DNA from: Pseudoxanthomonas sp. SL93
Lineage (GTDB): Bacteria; Pseudomonadota; Gammaproteobacteria; Xanthomonadales; Xanthomonadaceae
DNA length: 64,000 bases
NCBI RefSeq assembly: GCF_026625825.1
Contig: NZ_CP113065.1
Location: 372,001 to 436,000 of the forward strand
Reading direction: 5' to 3'
Part shown: positions 42,340 to 52,609 of the stretch, one piece after another
Layout: each line of letters begins with the position of its first letter
Numbering within the stretch: the first letter of the stretch is position 1
The notes under the pieces: generated by a model
What the model saw: the letters and a program-made list of their open reading frames with translations, nothing else
Databases searched by the model: none
Told to the model about the DNA's origin: nothing
Program-made: the position numbers and the translations under genes

Positions 42340-43185
42340 CTATCGAACGAGACGGGCCAACACCTGGCCCAGCCTCACCGGTGATTCTGCCTTCAGGCCG
42401 GGATCCAGTTCCGCCACGCCGGGCGGCAGCAGGATGATGACGGTGGAGCCGTAGTTGAAGCGCGCCATTTCGTCGAACCGGTCAAGGGCGATGTCTTCGC
42501 CCCGGTAGTCCTTCACGGTGATGGCGTCGCCATAGCGCGGGATCTCTTCGCCGCTCCAGACCGTTTCCACGCCGGAGACCAGCAGCGCGCCGACCATCAC
42601 CGAGGCCATGGGGCCGAAGTCCGTGTCGAAATGGCAGACCAGCCGCTCGTTGCGCGCGAACAGGCGCGGCACGTGGGCGACGGCCGCCGTGCCCACGCTG
42701 AAGAGTCGGCCCGGTACGTGCACGGTTTCGCGCAGCTTGCCTCCCCAGGGCATGTGCACGCGGTGGTAGTCGCGGGGCGACAGGTAGACGGTCGCATACA
42801 GGCCGTTGCGGAAGGGTTCCGCGGCCGCTTCGTCGCCGAGCAGTTCCTCCGCGGTGAACGACTGGCCCTTGGCCTGGAAGATGCGGCCATCGACGATGGC
42901 GCCGCACTGGCTGATGTGGCCGTCGGCCGGCATCAGCAGCGCCGACGGATCCGCGTCGGGCACCCGTGCCCCGGGCTTCAGCGCACGGGTGAAGAACGCA
43001 TTGAAGCTGGGATACGCGCGCGGGTCCGGCTCGGCCGCTTCCGCCAGGTCGACGTTGAACTTGCGCACCACCGTGTCGATCAGCCATTGCTTGACGCCGG
43101 GCGAGGTGGAATACGCCAGTCGGCGCGCCAGCGAGGAGAGCAGGCGATGCGGCAGCACGTAGGTCAGCGAGGTCAGCAGGCTCAT
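42340..43185 (-). CDS. psd: Phosphatidylserine decarboxylase proenzyme
   Basis: 281-residue inner membrane enzyme producing phosphatidylethanolamine. The self-cleavage motif is YGST near the C-terminus, so Ser247 becomes the pyruvoyl group; other marks are [18 protein letters not shown], the catalytic Asp and His in MPADGHISQ and [18 protein letters not shown]. Length matches the gammaproteobacterial form. Its start overlaps the stop of the SCO-family gene in ATGA, tying a phospholipid enzyme to a copper chaperone gene; I know of no functional link. Confidence 0.97.
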   Translation of the reverse strand: MSLLTSLTYVLPHRLLSSLARRLAYSTSPGVKQWLIDTVVRKFNVDLAEAAEPDPRAYPSFNAFFTRALKPGARVPDADPSALLMPADGHISQCGAIVDGRIFQAKGQSFTAEELLGDEAAAEPFRNGLYATVYLSPRDYHRVHMPWGGKLRETVHVPGRLFSVGTAAVAHVPRLFARNERLVCHFDTDFGPMASVMVGALLVSGVETVWSGEEIPRYGDAITVKDYRGEDIALDRFDEMARFNYGSTVIILLPPGVAELDPGLKAESPVRLGQVLARLVR

Positions 43186-43835
43186 TTCGCGGACGCCTCC
43201 GTCAGCGCGCGCAGGTCCGATGCGATCGCCTTCGGCTGGAACGGCGGGCGGATCAGCCCGGCCAGCCGACCCTGCGGATCGAGCACGCCGATCGCCGATG
43301 AGTGGTCCATGCTGTAGTCGTTCGGGTTCTGTTCGAAGCCCTTGCCCGGCACCTTCATGAAGACGAACCCCAGCGACTTGGCGAAATTCTCCAGCGTGGG
43401 CGTATCGGCGGTGGCCGCCAGCGTGTCCGGATGGAATGCATGGGCGTATTCGCCGATGCGGGTGGGGGTGTCGCGTTCCGGGTCCACCGACACGAACAGC
43501 ACGCGCGGGCGGGTGGTATCAGGCAGGTCCTTCCACTGCGCCTGGGCCTGGGCCAGTTCCGCCAAGGTGGTCGGGCAGACGTCGGGACAGAAGGTGAAGC
43601 CGAGGAACACCAGCGTCCAGTGGCCATTCAATTCGCCCGCCGCCAGTTGCGTACCGTCGGACTGGCGCAGCGAGAACGGCGGCAGCGCGCGCGCCTGCGG
43701 GAACATCGTCACCGTCTGCAGCGCTGGCCATTGCGGCGCGCGCGTGGCGGGGCCGAAGTACTTCTGCGCGGCCAGCAGGCCCAGGCCCGCGGCCAGCGCC
43801 AATACCAATATGAAGCCGATTTTCTTGTTGAACAT
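43182..43835 (-). CDS. SCO1/SenC family copper chaperone
   Basis: 217-residue thioredoxin-fold protein with one N-terminal membrane anchor (about residues 5-24). The copper-binding CPDVC is at C83/C87 in [15 protein letters not shown], with the third ligand H178 in [12 protein letters not shown]. These residues define SCO proteins that help load the CuA centre of cytochrome oxidase or reduce its thiols. The ATG at 43835 is chosen because the protein then begins [19 protein letters not shown]; the same frame stays open far upstream across the prmB and aroC genes, which is GC-rich shadow coding. It is divergent from prmB. Confidence 0.94.
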   Translation of the reverse strand: MFNKKIGFILVLALAAGLGLLAAQKYFGPATRAPQWPALQTVTMFPQARALPPFSLRQSDGTQLAAGELNGHWTLVFLGFTFCPDVCPTTLAELAQAQAQWKDLPDTTRPRVLFVSVDPERDTPTRIGEYAHAFHPDTLAATADTPTLENFAKSLGFVFMKVPGKGFEQNPNDYSMDHSSAIGVLDPQGRLAGLIRPPFQPKAIASDLRALTEASAK

Positions 43836-43960
43836 GGGGCAGGGGTCCGGCAGGTCAGAGGAAAACGGCCCGCCCGCGGCACGCCTGGGCCACGGAAGCC
43901 CGGCCGGACCTGCGTCCGCCGGACGCGCCGACAATGCCGCCATGATACCGGCGCAGCGCC

Positions 43961-43966
43961 TATAAT
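43961..43966 (+). promoter_or_regulatory. Consensus -10 element upstream of prmB
   Basis: TATAAT, a perfect hexamer, lies 40 bases before the prmB ATG in the 171-base divergent gap between the SCO-family gene and prmB. No good -35 is apparent. Confidence 0.55.
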
Positions 43967-44006
43967 CGGGAGCCGAACCGCCCGGGCGCACCCCACAAGC
44001 CTTGCC

Positions 44007-44936
44007 ATGACTGCCGAAGCAGCCGCAGAACTGCACACGATCATCGACCTGATCCGTTACGGCGCCAGCCGTTTCAACGCCGCCGGACTGACCTTCGGCC
44101 ACAGCTACGACAACGCGCTGGACGAAGCGTCGCACCTGGTCCTGCATACGCTGCACCTGCCGCCGGACCTGGGGCCGGCCTACGGCCAGGCGCGCCTGAC
44201 CGGTGCCGAGAAGGCGCAGATCCTGGCGCTGTTCCAGCGCCGCGTGGACGAGCGCATCCCGGTGGCGTACCTGACCGGGGAAGCCTGGTTCGCCGGCCTC
44301 AGCTTCAAGAGCGATGCCCGCGCCCTGGTGCCACGCTCGCCGATCGCCGAGCTGATCGAAGCCGGCTTCGAGCCTTGGCTGGGCGGGCGCGACGTGAACC
44401 GCGCGCTGGACCTGTGCACGGGTTCGGGCTGCATCGCCATCGCGATGGGCCACTACAACCCCGCATGGCATGTCGACGGCGTGGACATCAGCGACGATGC
44501 GCTGGCGCTGTCGGCGGAAAACAAGGCGCGCCTGCATGCCGACAACGTGCAGTTCATCAAGTCGGACCTGTTCAACGGCCTGACCGGCAAGCACTACGAC
44601 CTGATCGTCACCAACCCGCCCTACGTCACCAACGACGAGACCGATGCGCTGCCGAAGGAGTATTCCTTCGAGCCGGAACTCGGCCTGCGCGCCGGCTACG
44701 ACGGCCTGGACCTGGTGCTGAAGATCCTGCGCGACGCGCCGTTGCACCTGAGCCAGGACGGCCTGCTGATCTGCGAGGTCGGCGAATCCGAGCGCGCGCT
44801 GGTGAAGCTGCTGCCGGATGTCGAGTTCGCCTGGATCGAGTTCAAGGTCGGGCAGATGGGCATCTTCGCGGTGGAATGCGCCGAGCTGATCCGCCACAAC
44901 GCGCAGATCCGCGCACTGGCCGACGCACGAAAATGA
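44007..44936 (+). CDS. prmB: Ribosomal protein L3 glutamine methyltransferase
   Basis: 309-residue SAM-dependent enzyme that N5-methylates Gln150 of ribosomal protein L3. The substrate Gln-binding NPPY motif is at 203-206 (IVTNPPYVTNDE); SAM motif I is DLCTGSGCIAIAMGHY. The N-terminal helical domain starting LHTIIDLIRYGASRFNAAGL distinguishes PrmB from PrmC. The ATG at 44007 gives the usual length; upstream codons in the frame belong to antisense shadow. aroC follows after 114 bases, as in many gammaproteobacteria. Confidence 0.96.
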   Translation: MTAEAAAELHTIIDLIRYGASRFNAAGLTFGHSYDNALDEASHLVLHTLHLPPDLGPAYGQARLTGAEKAQILALFQRRVDERIPVAYLTGEAWFAGLSFKSDARALVPRSPIAELIEAGFEPWLGGRDVNRALDLCTGSGCIAIAMGHYNPAWHVDGVDISDDALALSAENKARLHADNVQFIKSDLFNGLTGKHYDLIVTNPPYVTNDETDALPKEYSFEPELGLRAGYDGLDLVLKILRDAPLHLSQDGLLICEVGESERALVKLLPDVEFAWIEFKVGQMGIFAVECAELIRHNAQIRALADARK

Positions 44937-45016
44937 AACGCCCGCAGCATCCGGGCGCGCACGCGCCCATCTGACGCCGGGCTTGCTCGGCGCCCCTTCC
45001 GGCAAGCACCGGAGCA

Positions 45017-45032
45017 GCGGAGAACCCTCCGC
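45017..45032 (+). repeat. Hairpin in the aroC leader
   Basis: GCGGAG-AACC-CTCCGC forms a six-pair stem with a four-base loop, ending 18 bases ahead of the aroC start. There is no T-run. It may influence translation of aroC, or simply be a chance GC-rich hairpin. An earlier CGCCCG/CGGGCG hairpin at about 44940 could be a weak end signal for prmB. Confidence 0.3.
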
Positions 45033-45050
45033 TCCACGCGAGAGCCCGCC

Positions 45051-46169
45051 TTGAGCAGCAACAGTTTCGGAAAACTCCTCACCGTCACCACGTTCGGCGA
45101 ATCGCACGGGCCCGCCATCGGCTGCGTGGTCGACGGCTGTCCGCCGGGCCTGGAGATCGCAGCGGAAGAATTCCGCCACGACCTGGAGCGCCGCGCCACC
45201 GGCAAGTCGCGCCACACCTCCGCGCGCCACGAGGCCGACGAGGTCGAGATCCTCAGCGGCGTGTACGAAGGCCGCACCACCGGCACGCCCATCGCGCTGC
45301 TCATCCGCAACACCGACCAGCGCAGCAAGGACTACGCCAACATCGCCCAGCAGTTCCGGCCGGGCCATGCCGACTACAGCTACTGGCAGAAGTACGGCAT
45401 CCGCGATCCGCGCGGTGGCGGTCGTTCGTCCGCCCGCGAAACCACCATGCGCGTGGCCGCTGGGGTGATCGCCAAGAAGTGGCTGGCGCAACGCTTCGGC
45501 GTGACCGTGCGCGGTTACCTGTCGCAGCTGGGGCCGATCACGCCGGAAGGCTTCGACTGGGAGGCGGTGGAAGGCAATCCGTTCTTCTGGCCACATGCGG
45601 CGCAGGTGCCGGCGCTGGAAACCTACATGGATGCGCTGCGCAAGTCGGGCGATTCGATCGGCGCGCGCGTCAACGTCGTGGCCGCCGGGGTGCCGGCTGG
45701 CTGGGGCGAGCCGATCTACGGCAAGCTGGACGGCGAACTTGCCGCTGCGCTGATGAGCATTAATGCGGTGAAGGGCGTGGAGATCGGCGACGGCTTCGCC
45801 GCCGTCACCCAGAAGGGCACCGAGCATCGCGACCTGATGACGCCACAGGGCTTCCTGTCCAATCATGCAGGCGGCATCCTCGGCGGCATTTCCACCGGCC
45901 AGCAGGTCACCGCGTCCATCGTGCTGAAGCCCACCTCCAGCCTGCGCCTGCCCGGGCAGACCGTGGATGCGACCGGCCAGGCCGTCGAGGTCATCACCAC
46001 CGGGCGCCATGATCCCTGCGTCGGCATCCGCGCCACCCCGATCGCCGAAGCCATGATGGCGCTGGTGCTGATGGACCAGGCCCTGCGCCACCGCGCGCAG
46101 TGCGGCGATGTCGGTGAGGTGCCGCCGCTGATTCCCGGTGACGTGCAGTCGGGAAGCCTAGATGGCTGA
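45051..46169 (+). CDS. aroC: Chorismate synthase
   Basis: 372-residue FMN-dependent enzyme making chorismate from EPSP, the last common step to aromatic amino acids and folate. Blocks include [60 protein letters not shown] and the C-terminal [19 protein letters not shown]. The start codon is TTG at 45051, which gives the standard N-terminus (SSNSFGKL); no ATG exists nearby in frame. The end overlaps the next gene by eight bases. It feeds the trp genes further along the window. Confidence 0.97.
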   Translation: MSSNSFGKLLTVTTFGESHGPAIGCVVDGCPPGLEIAAEEFRHDLERRATGKSRHTSARHEADEVEILSGVYEGRTTGTPIALLIRNTDQRSKDYANIAQQFRPGHADYSYWQKYGIRDPRGGGRSSARETTMRVAAGVIAKKWLAQRFGVTVRGYLSQLGPITPEGFDWEAVEGNPFFWPHAAQVPALETYMDALRKSGDSIGARVNVVAAGVPAGWGEPIYGKLDGELAAALMSINAVKGVEIGDGFAAVTQKGTEHRDLMTPQGFLSNHAGGILGGISTGQQVTASIVLKPTSSLRLPGQTVDATGQAVEVITTGRHDPCVGIRATPIAEAMMALVLMDQALRHRAQCGDVGEVPPLIPGDVQSGSLDG

Positions 46170-47193
46170 AGCCCGCCGCCGCGTCTGGGTGTCGCAGCCG
46201 CTGTTCGACGACATCGTCGAACGCTTGCGTGCGCATTTCGACGTGACGCAGGTGGATGCGGTAACCGAACATGCGCCGCAGGCCATTGCCGAATCGTTGC
46301 GCGACAGCGCCGGCGCGCTGGTCACGCTCAACGAGCGCATCGGCGCCGCCGAGATCGCGGGCGCACCGCAGCTGCGGGCCATCGCCAACGTGGGCGTGGG
46401 CTACAACAACCTCGACATTCCCGCGCTGACCTCCGCCGGCATCGTCGCGACCAACACCCCCGATGTGCTGACGGAAACGACCGCCGACTTCGGCTTCGCA
46501 TTGCTGATGGCCACCGCACGCCGCATCACCGAATCCGAACGCTGGCTGCGTGAGGGCAAGTGGCAGCAATGGTCGTTCGGCACCATGCTCGGCGCCGACC
46601 TGCACGGCAGCACGCTGGGCATCCTGGGCATGGGGCGGATCGGGCAGGGCATCGCCCGTCGCGCGCGCGGCTTCGGCATGCGCGTGCTGTACCACAACCG
46701 CAGCCGCCTGCCGGCTGACGTCGAGCTCGAGACAGGCGCCGCGTACGCCAGCTTCGAGGCCCTGCTGGCGCAGTCCGACCATCTGGTGCTGGTATTGCCG
46801 TATTCACCGCAGGTCCACCACCTGATCGACGCCGTCGCGCTGGCGAAGATGAAGCCCACCGCCACCCTGGTGAACATCGCGCGCGGTGGCATCGTCGACG
46901 AGGCGGCACTGGCCGACGCGCTCGCCCACGGTCGCCTGGCCGCCGCCGGGCTCGACGTGTACGAGGGCGAGCCCACCGTCCGTCCCGAGCTGCTGGCACT
47001 GCGCAACGTGGTGCTGACCCCGCACATCGCCAGCGGCAGCCTGGCCACGCGGCGGGCGATGGTCGCGCTGGCGGTGGACAACCTGATCGCCGCGCTGGGC
47101 GAGGGCCCGCGCGCGGGCGACCCGCCGACGCCGGTCAATCCGGAAGCGCTGGTCGCCGGCAAAACCATCATCGCCAAACGACAGGGAGCCTGA
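46162..47193 (+). CDS. D-isomer-specific 2-hydroxyacid dehydrogenase, GhrB-like
   Basis: 343-residue NAD(P)-dependent dehydrogenase of the glyoxylate/hydroxypyruvate reductase B type. The Rossmann motif is [20 protein letters not shown]; catalytic residues are the Arg in [11 protein letters not shown], the Glu in [10 protein letters not shown] and the His in LTPHIASGS. The N-terminal [20 protein letters not shown] is typical of glyoxylate reductases. It could equally reduce other short 2-oxoacids. The start overlaps aroC by eight bases, implying translational coupling. Confidence 0.9.
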   Translation: MAEARRRVWVSQPLFDDIVERLRAHFDVTQVDAVTEHAPQAIAESLRDSAGALVTLNERIGAAEIAGAPQLRAIANVGVGYNNLDIPALTSAGIVATNTPDVLTETTADFGFALLMATARRITESERWLREGKWQQWSFGTMLGADLHGSTLGILGMGRIGQGIARRARGFGMRVLYHNRSRLPADVELETGAAYASFEALLAQSDHLVLVLPYSPQVHHLIDAVALAKMKPTATLVNIARGGIVDEAALADALAHGRLAAAGLDVYEGEPTVRPELLALRNVVLTPHIASGSLATRRAMVALAVDNLIAALGEGPRAGDPPTPVNPEALVAGKTIIAKRQGA

Positions 47194-47268
47194 GGCACGT
47201 CCGCAGGTTCCCCGAACACAGCCACCTTCCGCTGTCTTCATTCCCCACTTTCCAAGAAACCATCTTCC

Positions 47269-48294
47269 ATGAGCAACCAGAACCGTAGCTTCACCGTCGC
47301 CGTCGTGGGCGCTACCGGCGCCGTCGGCGAAACCATGCTGTCCATCCTGGCCGAGCGCGACTTTCCCGTCGGCAAGCTGATCGCGCTGGCGTCCGAACGT
47401 TCCGCCGGCGGCACCGTCGACTACAAGGGCCAGAAGATCGCCGTGCAGGACCTGGCCACCTTCGATCCGGCCGGCGTCGACATCGCGCTGTTCTCCGCGG
47501 GCGGCGGCGTGTCGAAGGAATACGCGCCGAAGTTCGCCGCCGCCGGCGCGGTGGTGATCGACAACTCGTCGGCGTTCCGCTACGACGACGACGTGCCGCT
47601 GGTGGTCAGCGAAGTGAACCCCGAGCAGGTGCAGAACCGCCCGCGCGGGATCATCGCCAACCCCAACTGCTCCACCATGCAGATGCTGGTGGCGCTGGCG
47701 CCGATCCACCGCAAGGTGGGCATCGAGCGCATCAACGTGGCCACCTACCAGTCGGTGTCCGGCGGCGGCCGTTCGGCGCTGGAGGAACTGGGCAAGCAGA
47801 CCGGTCAGCTGCTCAACTTCCAGGAGATCGACCCGCAGCGCTTCCCGGTGCAGATCGCGTTCAACCTGATCCCCCAGATCGACGAGTTCCTCGACAATGG
47901 CTTCACCAAGGAAGAAATGAAGCTGGTGTGGGAAACCCGCAAGATCCTCGGCGACGACAGCATCCAGGTGAATCCCACCGCGGTGCGCGTGCCGGTGTTC
48001 TACGGCCATTCCGAGGCCGTCAACATCGAGACGAAGACCAAGATCACCCCCGAGGAAGCGCGCACGCTGCTGGAAAACGCGCCGGGCGTGGAAGTGGTCG
48101 ACGACCGCGCACCGGGCGGCTACCCGACGCCGGTCACCCATGCTTCCGGTACCGACCCGGTGTACGTGGGACGCATCCGCGATGATTTCTCCCATCCGCG
48201 CGGCCTCAACATGTGGATCGTGTCCGACAACATCCGCAAGGGCGCGGCGCTGAATGCCGTGCAGGTGGCGGAACTGGTGGCGAAAAACGGCTGA
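47269..48294 (+). CDS. asd: Aspartate-semialdehyde dehydrogenase
   Basis: 341-residue NADPH enzyme converting aspartyl phosphate to aspartate semialdehyde, at the branch to lysine, diaminopimelate, threonine and methionine. The NADP motif is VAVVGATGAVGETMLSIL, the catalytic Cys134 is in ANPNCSTMQML, and the substrate-binding block is YQSVSGGGRSALEEL. This is the ASADH subgroup common to Pseudomonas asd2 and many bacteria. It is followed by fimV, truA and trpF, as in Pseudomonas. Confidence 0.97.
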   Translation: MSNQNRSFTVAVVGATGAVGETMLSILAERDFPVGKLIALASERSAGGTVDYKGQKIAVQDLATFDPAGVDIALFSAGGGVSKEYAPKFAAAGAVVIDNSSAFRYDDDVPLVVSEVNPEQVQNRPRGIIANPNCSTMQMLVALAPIHRKVGIERINVATYQSVSGGGRSALEELGKQTGQLLNFQEIDPQRFPVQIAFNLIPQIDEFLDNGFTKEEMKLVWETRKILGDDSIQVNPTAVRVPVFYGHSEAVNIETKTKITPEEARTLLENAPGVEVVDDRAPGGYPTPVTHASGTDPVYVGRIRDDFSHPRGLNMWIVSDNIRKGAALNAVQVAELVAKNG

Positions 48295-48299
48295 AAGGC

Positions 48300-48305
48300 T
48301 ATAGT
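48300..48305 (+). promoter_or_regulatory. Possible -10 element upstream of fimV
   Basis: TATAGT, five of six consensus bases, lies 27 bases ahead of the fimV GTG and six bases after the asd stop. A strong GGGGGAG ribosome binding site follows at 48322-48328. Confidence 0.45.
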
Positions 48306-48332
48306 CGTGCCCGGGAAACTTGGGGGAGCGCC

Positions 48333-50117
48333 GTGAAACCGACGCAAAGACATCGGACGGCAAGACACCGCCTGGCCGGCATGATCGGGCTGGGGCTGGC
48401 GTTGCTGAGCAACGCCGCCCTCGCGCTGGGCCTGGGCGAAATCAGGGTCAAGTCGCAACCCGGCCAGCCGCTGCTGGCCGAGATCCCGATCATTTCCAGC
48501 GAGCCGGGCGAACTCGAGCAACTGCGCGCACGGCTGGCGTCGCCGACGACGTTCGAGCGCGTTGGCCTGCCGCGCCCGCAGGGCCTGGTCAACGAACTGG
48601 ATTTCACGGTGGCCCTGGACGATTCCGGGCGACCGGTGGTGCGCGTCACCAGCCGTACGCCGGTGGACGTGGCCGCGGTCAATTTCCTGATCGAGGTCGA
48701 CTGGGGGCAGGGCAGGCTGGTGCGCGAATACTCCGCGCTGGTCAGTACGCCCGGTACGCTGGCCGCCGCCGAGCAGCCCCTGATCGACGCACCGGTGGCC
48801 GCGCCCACGGATGTCATCGAACGGCTGCCGGAACCGGCGGTCGCCGCCGCCGAGCCCGAAACACCCACGCCGACGGTCCCGGAGCCGGCCCCCGAGCCGA
48901 CGCCCGTGGTCTCGACGCCCCCGCCCATGGCAACCGCTCCAGTGGCGCCGCCGGCGTCCGACATCGTGCCGGGCGACACGCTGGCACCGGTGCGTCGCGG
49001 CCAGACGCTGTCGCAGATCGCCCAGCCGCTGGCGCAAGCGCAGGGGTACACGCTGGACCAGGCGATGGTCGCGCTGCTGCGCGCCAATCCCGAGGCCTTC
49101 ATCAACGGCAATCTGAACCTGCTCAAGCAGGGCGCCGTGCTGCGCGTGCCGGAGACGGCCGCAGCCCAGACGCTCCTGGAGAGCGAAGCGACGGCGCTGG
49201 TGCGCACGCAGATCGCGGAATGGCGGCGTGCCAGGCAGCCCATCCCGCAACCGGCGGCGGTGGTCGAGCCGGCATCGCCGCGTCCGGCGACGGCTTCGAC
49301 GGCACCGGCGGCGCAGGTCGCCAGTGCGCGGCTTGAAATTGCACCTCCCGCGGTAGGCGCCGCGGGTTCTGGAACCCAGTCCGGCATCAACGCCGGCGGT
49401 GAGGGCGAGATGTTGGCGAACGAACAACTGCAGCAGTCCAAGGAAGACCTGGCCGCGCGCGAAGCCGAAGTGCAGGAACTGCGCTCGCAGGTGGAAGAAC
49501 TGGAAAAGTTGAAGCAGCAGCAGGCGCAGCTGCTGGCGATGAAGGACAGCGACCTGGCCGCCGCGCAGCAGCGCCTGGCGCAGTCGCAGGGCAGCGATGG
49601 CGGCGTGCCGGTCTGGGCGTGGGCCGGCTTCGGCCTGCTGTTCGCCGGCTCGCTGGCCTGGGGTTTCGCCCAGCGCCGCAAGCGCCTGTCGCCGGCCCCC
49701 GTGCCCCGCAGCCATGTGCTGGCCGAAGCACCCGCCAGCACCAGCCGTGCCGCGGAACTGGCCGCCGGCATCCCGGCCCCGGCGGCACCGGTGGATGAGA
49801 TCGTCGAGTCCCCTGCACCGCTCGAACCGGTGATCGTGGCCCCCGCCGCGGTGGTGCCGAAGGTGGCACCGGCCGCACCGCGCCCGGCAGCCGTCGCCAA
49901 GGGCAAGGCGGGGCCGACCTGGCATTCGGGCGATGCCGCCACCTCCGTGCCGCCGCTCAATGCCGCGTCCGCCGGGCGGGACCGCCTGGAACTCGCCGTC
50001 GCCTACCTGGACCTCGGCGACGTGGTCACGGCACGCGACCTGCTGAATGAAGTCGCCGCCGGCAACGATGCGAGCGCGCGCGACGAGGCCCTGCAACTGC
50101 TGCGCGAGATCGGCTGA
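48333..50117 (+). CDS. fimV: FimV/HubP-family polar peptidoglycan-binding protein
   Basis: 594-residue inner membrane protein required in relatives for type IV pilus function and polar organisation. Order: signal peptide (~1-31), FimV N-terminal domain ([20 protein letters not shown], ~33-140), Pro/Ala linker, LysM-like module (~211-272, [18 protein letters not shown]), coiled coil (~360-420), one transmembrane helix (~425-446, [20 protein letters not shown]), an acidic/Ala-Pro cytoplasmic region, and the C-terminal FimV TPR-like motif (~553-594, [20 protein letters not shown]). The start is GTG 48333 with GGGGGAG upstream. It is shorter than the ~900-residue Pseudomonas FimV. Confidence 0.92.
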   Translation: MKPTQRHRTARHRLAGMIGLGLALLSNAALALGLGEIRVKSQPGQPLLAEIPIISSEPGELEQLRARLASPTTFERVGLPRPQGLVNELDFTVALDDSGRPVVRVTSRTPVDVAAVNFLIEVDWGQGRLVREYSALVSTPGTLAAAEQPLIDAPVAAPTDVIERLPEPAVAAAEPETPTPTVPEPAPEPTPVVSTPPPMATAPVAPPASDIVPGDTLAPVRRGQTLSQIAQPLAQAQGYTLDQAMVALLRANPEAFINGNLNLLKQGAVLRVPETAAAQTLLESEATALVRTQIAEWRRARQPIPQPAAVVEPASPRPATASTAPAAQVASARLEIAPPAVGAAGSGTQSGINAGGEGEMLANEQLQQSKEDLAAREAEVQELRSQVEELEKLKQQQAQLLAMKDSDLAAAQQRLAQSQGSDGGVPVWAWAGFGLLFAGSLAWGFAQRRKRLSPAPVPRSHVLAEAPASTSRAAELAAGIPAPAAPVDEIVESPAPLEPVIVAPAAVVPKVAPAAPRPAAVAKGKAGPTWHSGDAATSVPPLNAASAGRDRLELAVAYLDLGDVVTARDLLNEVAAGNDASARDEALQLLREIG

Positions 50118-50133
50118 CCGGGATGGAGCGCTG

Positions 50134-50976
50134 ATGCGTTACGCGCTGGGCGTCGAGTACGACGGCGGCGGATTCATGGGGTGGCAGCGGTTGACGCCCT
50201 CGGGCACGCCGGATGACACCACCGTGCAGGCGGCGCTGGAAGGTGCGCTCTCCTCGGTGGCGGATGCGCAGGTCAACACGATCTGCGCCGGTCGCACCGA
50301 TGCCGGCGTGCATGCGCAATGCCAGGTGGTGCATTTCGACAGCGAAGCCGCGCGCGATCCGCGCAGCTGGGTGCTCGGCGCCACGTCGCGGTTGCCGCCT
50401 GGCGTGTGCGCGCGTTGGTGCCAGCCCATGCCGGACGATTTCCACGCCCGTTTTTCCGCACGTGCGCGGCGCTACCGCTACTCGCTGGTCAACCGCTTGG
50501 CGCGGCCGGCCTTGGAGCGCCAGTACCTGAGCTGGGAACGCATTCCGCTGGATGCCGATGCGATGCACCGCGCCGCGCAGGCCTTGCTGGGCGAAAACGA
50601 CTTCAGTGCCTTCCGTACGGTGCACTGCCAGGCCCCGCATGCCATGCGCAACCTGCAGGCGATTACCGTCCGCCGCGACGGTGAGCGCGTGGTGGTGGAG
50701 GTGCAGGCCAATGCCTTCCTTCACCACATGGTGCGCAACATCGTCGGATCGTTGCTGGTGGTCGGGCGTGGGGAACAACCGGAGCACTGGATCGCCGAGC
50801 TGCTGGCAGGTCGGGATCGCACGGTCGCCGGGCCGACCGCGCCGCCGGACGGACTGGTCTTCGTCAGTCCGCTGTACCCCGCGGAATGGGGGTTGCCGGC
50901 CGAGGTGACGCTGGAAGAAGCACGCCCTCATTCCGTGTCCGGTCCGGGCTCTCCGGAAGACCGCATCGAGCGGTAG
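50134..50976 (+). CDS. truA: tRNA pseudouridine(38-40) synthase
   Basis: 280-residue enzyme isomerising U38, U39 and U40 in the anticodon arm of many tRNAs. The catalytic Asp is in [34 protein letters not shown] and [17 protein letters not shown] are family marks. The frame extends upstream into fimV, but ATG 50134 gives the standard N-terminus. It follows fimV by 16 bases and precedes trpF, the same order as in Pseudomonas. Confidence 0.97.
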   Translation: MRYALGVEYDGGGFMGWQRLTPSGTPDDTTVQAALEGALSSVADAQVNTICAGRTDAGVHAQCQVVHFDSEAARDPRSWVLGATSRLPPGVCARWCQPMPDDFHARFSARARRYRYSLVNRLARPALERQYLSWERIPLDADAMHRAAQALLGENDFSAFRTVHCQAPHAMRNLQAITVRRDGERVVVEVQANAFLHHMVRNIVGSLLVVGRGEQPEHWIAELLAGRDRTVAGPTAPPDGLVFVSPLYPAEWGLPAEVTLEEARPHSVSGPGSPEDRIER

Positions 50977-51054
50977 AGTGCCACCGGCGTTGCCGCCACG
51001 GCGGCGACCAAAACAAGCTACGCTCCAACCCGATCTCCGTTCCGATCACCCTCC

Positions 51055-51687
51055 ATGCATACGCGCATCAAGTTCTGCGGGCTGACCCGCGCCGAAGACG
51101 TCCGCCTGGCGGTCGAGCTGGGCGCGGACTATGTCGGACTGGTATTCGCGCCGCAGAGCCCGCGGCGGTTGCTGCTGGGGCAGGCGCGGATGCTGCGCGA
51201 CCTGGTGCCGGAAGAGATCGCCGTCGTCGCCCTGGTGATGGACAACGTGCGCGGCGAGGTCGAGAAGGTTGTCGAGTCGCTGCAGCCCGACGTGCTGCAG
51301 TTCCACGGCGATGAAGACGATGCGCTGTGCGCGTCGTTCGGACTGCCGTTCTTCAAGGCCATCGCGATGGGCGGGCAGGCGGAGAGTGCGTTTTCCAGCA
51401 TCGCGCGCTACCCGTCCGCCAGTGGCTTCCTGTTCGATGGGCATGCGGCAGGCGAACAGGGGGGAAGCGGCAAGCGTTTCGACTGGAAGCAGATGCCCAC
51501 GGCGCTGGACAAGCCCTTCCTGCTGGCCGGAGGTCTGTCGCCGGAGAACGTGGGCGTGGCACTGCGCACCGCCCGGCCATGGGGCGTGGATGTCTCCAGC
51601 GGTATCGAGAGCGCGCCCGGCATCAAGGATGCCGAGAAAATGCGCCGCTTCGTCGACGCGGTGAAGCACGCCGAATCGACACTGTAG
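51055..51687 (+). CDS. trpF: Phosphoribosylanthranilate isomerase
   Basis: 210-residue TIM-barrel enzyme of tryptophan synthesis. Conserved marks are the N-terminal TRIKFCGLTRAEDVRLAVEL with the catalytic Cys (C8), DYVGLVFAPQSPRRLL, QPDVLQFHGDEDDALC, and the phosphate-binding LAGGLSPENVGVALR. The catalytic Asp partner is in the 130s. Free-standing (not fused to TrpC), as usual in this group. The convergent LysR-type gene ends 16 bases downstream. Confidence 0.97.
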   Translation: MHTRIKFCGLTRAEDVRLAVELGADYVGLVFAPQSPRRLLLGQARMLRDLVPEEIAVVALVMDNVRGEVEKVVESLQPDVLQFHGDEDDALCASFGLPFFKAIAMGGQAESAFSSIARYPSASGFLFDGHAAGEQGGSGKRFDWKQMPTALDKPFLLAGGLSPENVGVALRTARPWGVDVSSGIESAPGIKDAEKMRRFVDAVKHAESTL

Positions 51688-51703
51688 GCCCGCGCAGCAC
51701 GCG

Positions 51704-52591
51704 CTAGGCGAGTTCGCGCTTCAGCCAGTCGACCAGCGGGGCGATCCGTGCATCGCGATTGCCCTGTGTGGTGCACAGCGCCCATTCGCCGCCGGTTTCC
51801 GCGAAACCCCAGGGTGCCACCAGCCGTCCCGCGGCGATGTCGGCACTGACCAGTTCCTCTGGCGCGATGGCGACGCCGAGCCCGGCGGCCGCGGCTTCCA
51901 GCAGGTAGGTCAGATGGTCGAAGCCGGTGCCCAGCCGCAGCTGGCCGGCCTCCATGTGCTGTGACGCGAACCAGCGCGACCAGGCCTGCGGGCGCGAGGT
52001 GGTGTGCAGCACCGCTTCTTCGATCAGTCCCGCGGCCGGCGCGTGCTGCAGACGGGCAAAGGCGGCATGGCGTGGACTGAGTACCGGCCCGATCCGTTCG
52101 GGTGCGAGCGAGTGCACCCGCCACTCCTCGGGCCACGGCGCTTCGCCCAGCAGGAGCGCCGCATCCAGTCCGCCAAGGCGCAGATCGAAGCCACTTTCCT
52201 GCGCCGACAGGTGCAGCTTGACCAGGGGCAGTTCGCTGCCGAGCCGTTCCAGCCGGGGAATCACCCAGCGCGCCAGCAGGCTGCCCGGGCAGCCCAGCAC
52301 CAGCGCCGCCGGGGTGCCGTCCCGGCGCAGGCGCGTGTAGGCGTCCTGCAGCCTGCCGAAGGCATCGCTGGCCGCATCGCGGAGGCGGACGCCATCGGCG
52401 GTCAGCGCCAGTCCGCGACCATCGCGGATGAACAAGGGACGGCCGAGATCGTCTTCAAGGGCGCGGATATGCCGGCTGACCGCCCCGTGGGTCACGTGCA
52501 GTTCGGCCGCGGCCTGGCTGACGCTTCCCCGCCTGGCGGCCGCCTCGAAGGCGCGGAGGGCATTGAGCGAGGGCAGGGCATGACGGGTCAT
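51704..52591 (-). CDS. LysR-family regulator, TrpI-like
   Basis: 295-residue LysR-type regulator with an N-terminal winged helix (~5-64, LNALRAFEAAARRGSVSQAA and HVTHGAVSRHIRALEDDLGR) and a C-terminal effector domain (~90-290). Its position, divergent from trpB-trpA with a 112-base gap, is that of Pseudomonas TrpI, which activates trpBA in response to indoleglycerol phosphate. Sequence alone does not prove the ligand; the GcvA-like helix-turn-helix is shared with other regulators. A palindromic T-N11-A site lies just before its start codon. Confidence 0.85.
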   Translation of the reverse strand: MTRHALPSLNALRAFEAAARRGSVSQAAAELHVTHGAVSRHIRALEDDLGRPLFIRDGRGLALTADGVRLRDAASDAFGRLQDAYTRLRRDGTPAALVLGCPGSLLARWVIPRLERLGSELPLVKLHLSAQESGFDLRLGGLDAALLLGEAPWPEEWRVHSLAPERIGPVLSPRHAAFARLQHAPAAGLIEEAVLHTTSRPQAWSRWFASQHMEAGQLRLGTGFDHLTYLLEAAAAGLGVAIAPEELVSADIAAGRLVAPWGFAETGGEWALCTTQGNRDARIAPLVDWLKRELA

Positions 52592-52594
52592 GCC

Positions 52595-52609
52595 GTGAGT
52601 TTATCTCAC
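52595..52609. promoter_or_regulatory. Candidate LysR-type operator (GTGAG-TTTAT-CTCAC)
   Basis: A perfect 5-base inverted repeat with a 5-base spacer contains T-N11-A (52596 and 52608), the LysR-type recognition pattern. It lies 4-18 bases upstream of the LysR-type start codon and about 95 bases upstream of trpB, fitting negative autoregulation plus distal activation of trpBA. Confidence 0.55.

Noticed and set aside
43182..46091. A 969-codon open frame on the minus strand
   Set aside because: Only the last 218 codons (SCO protein) have family resemblance; the rest is antisense to prmB and aroC and is Gly/Ala/Arg-rich shadow coding typical of high-GC DNA.
48120..50096. A 658-codon open frame antisense to fimV
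   Set aside because: Gly/Arg-rich translation mirroring the repetitive fimV linker; no family features.
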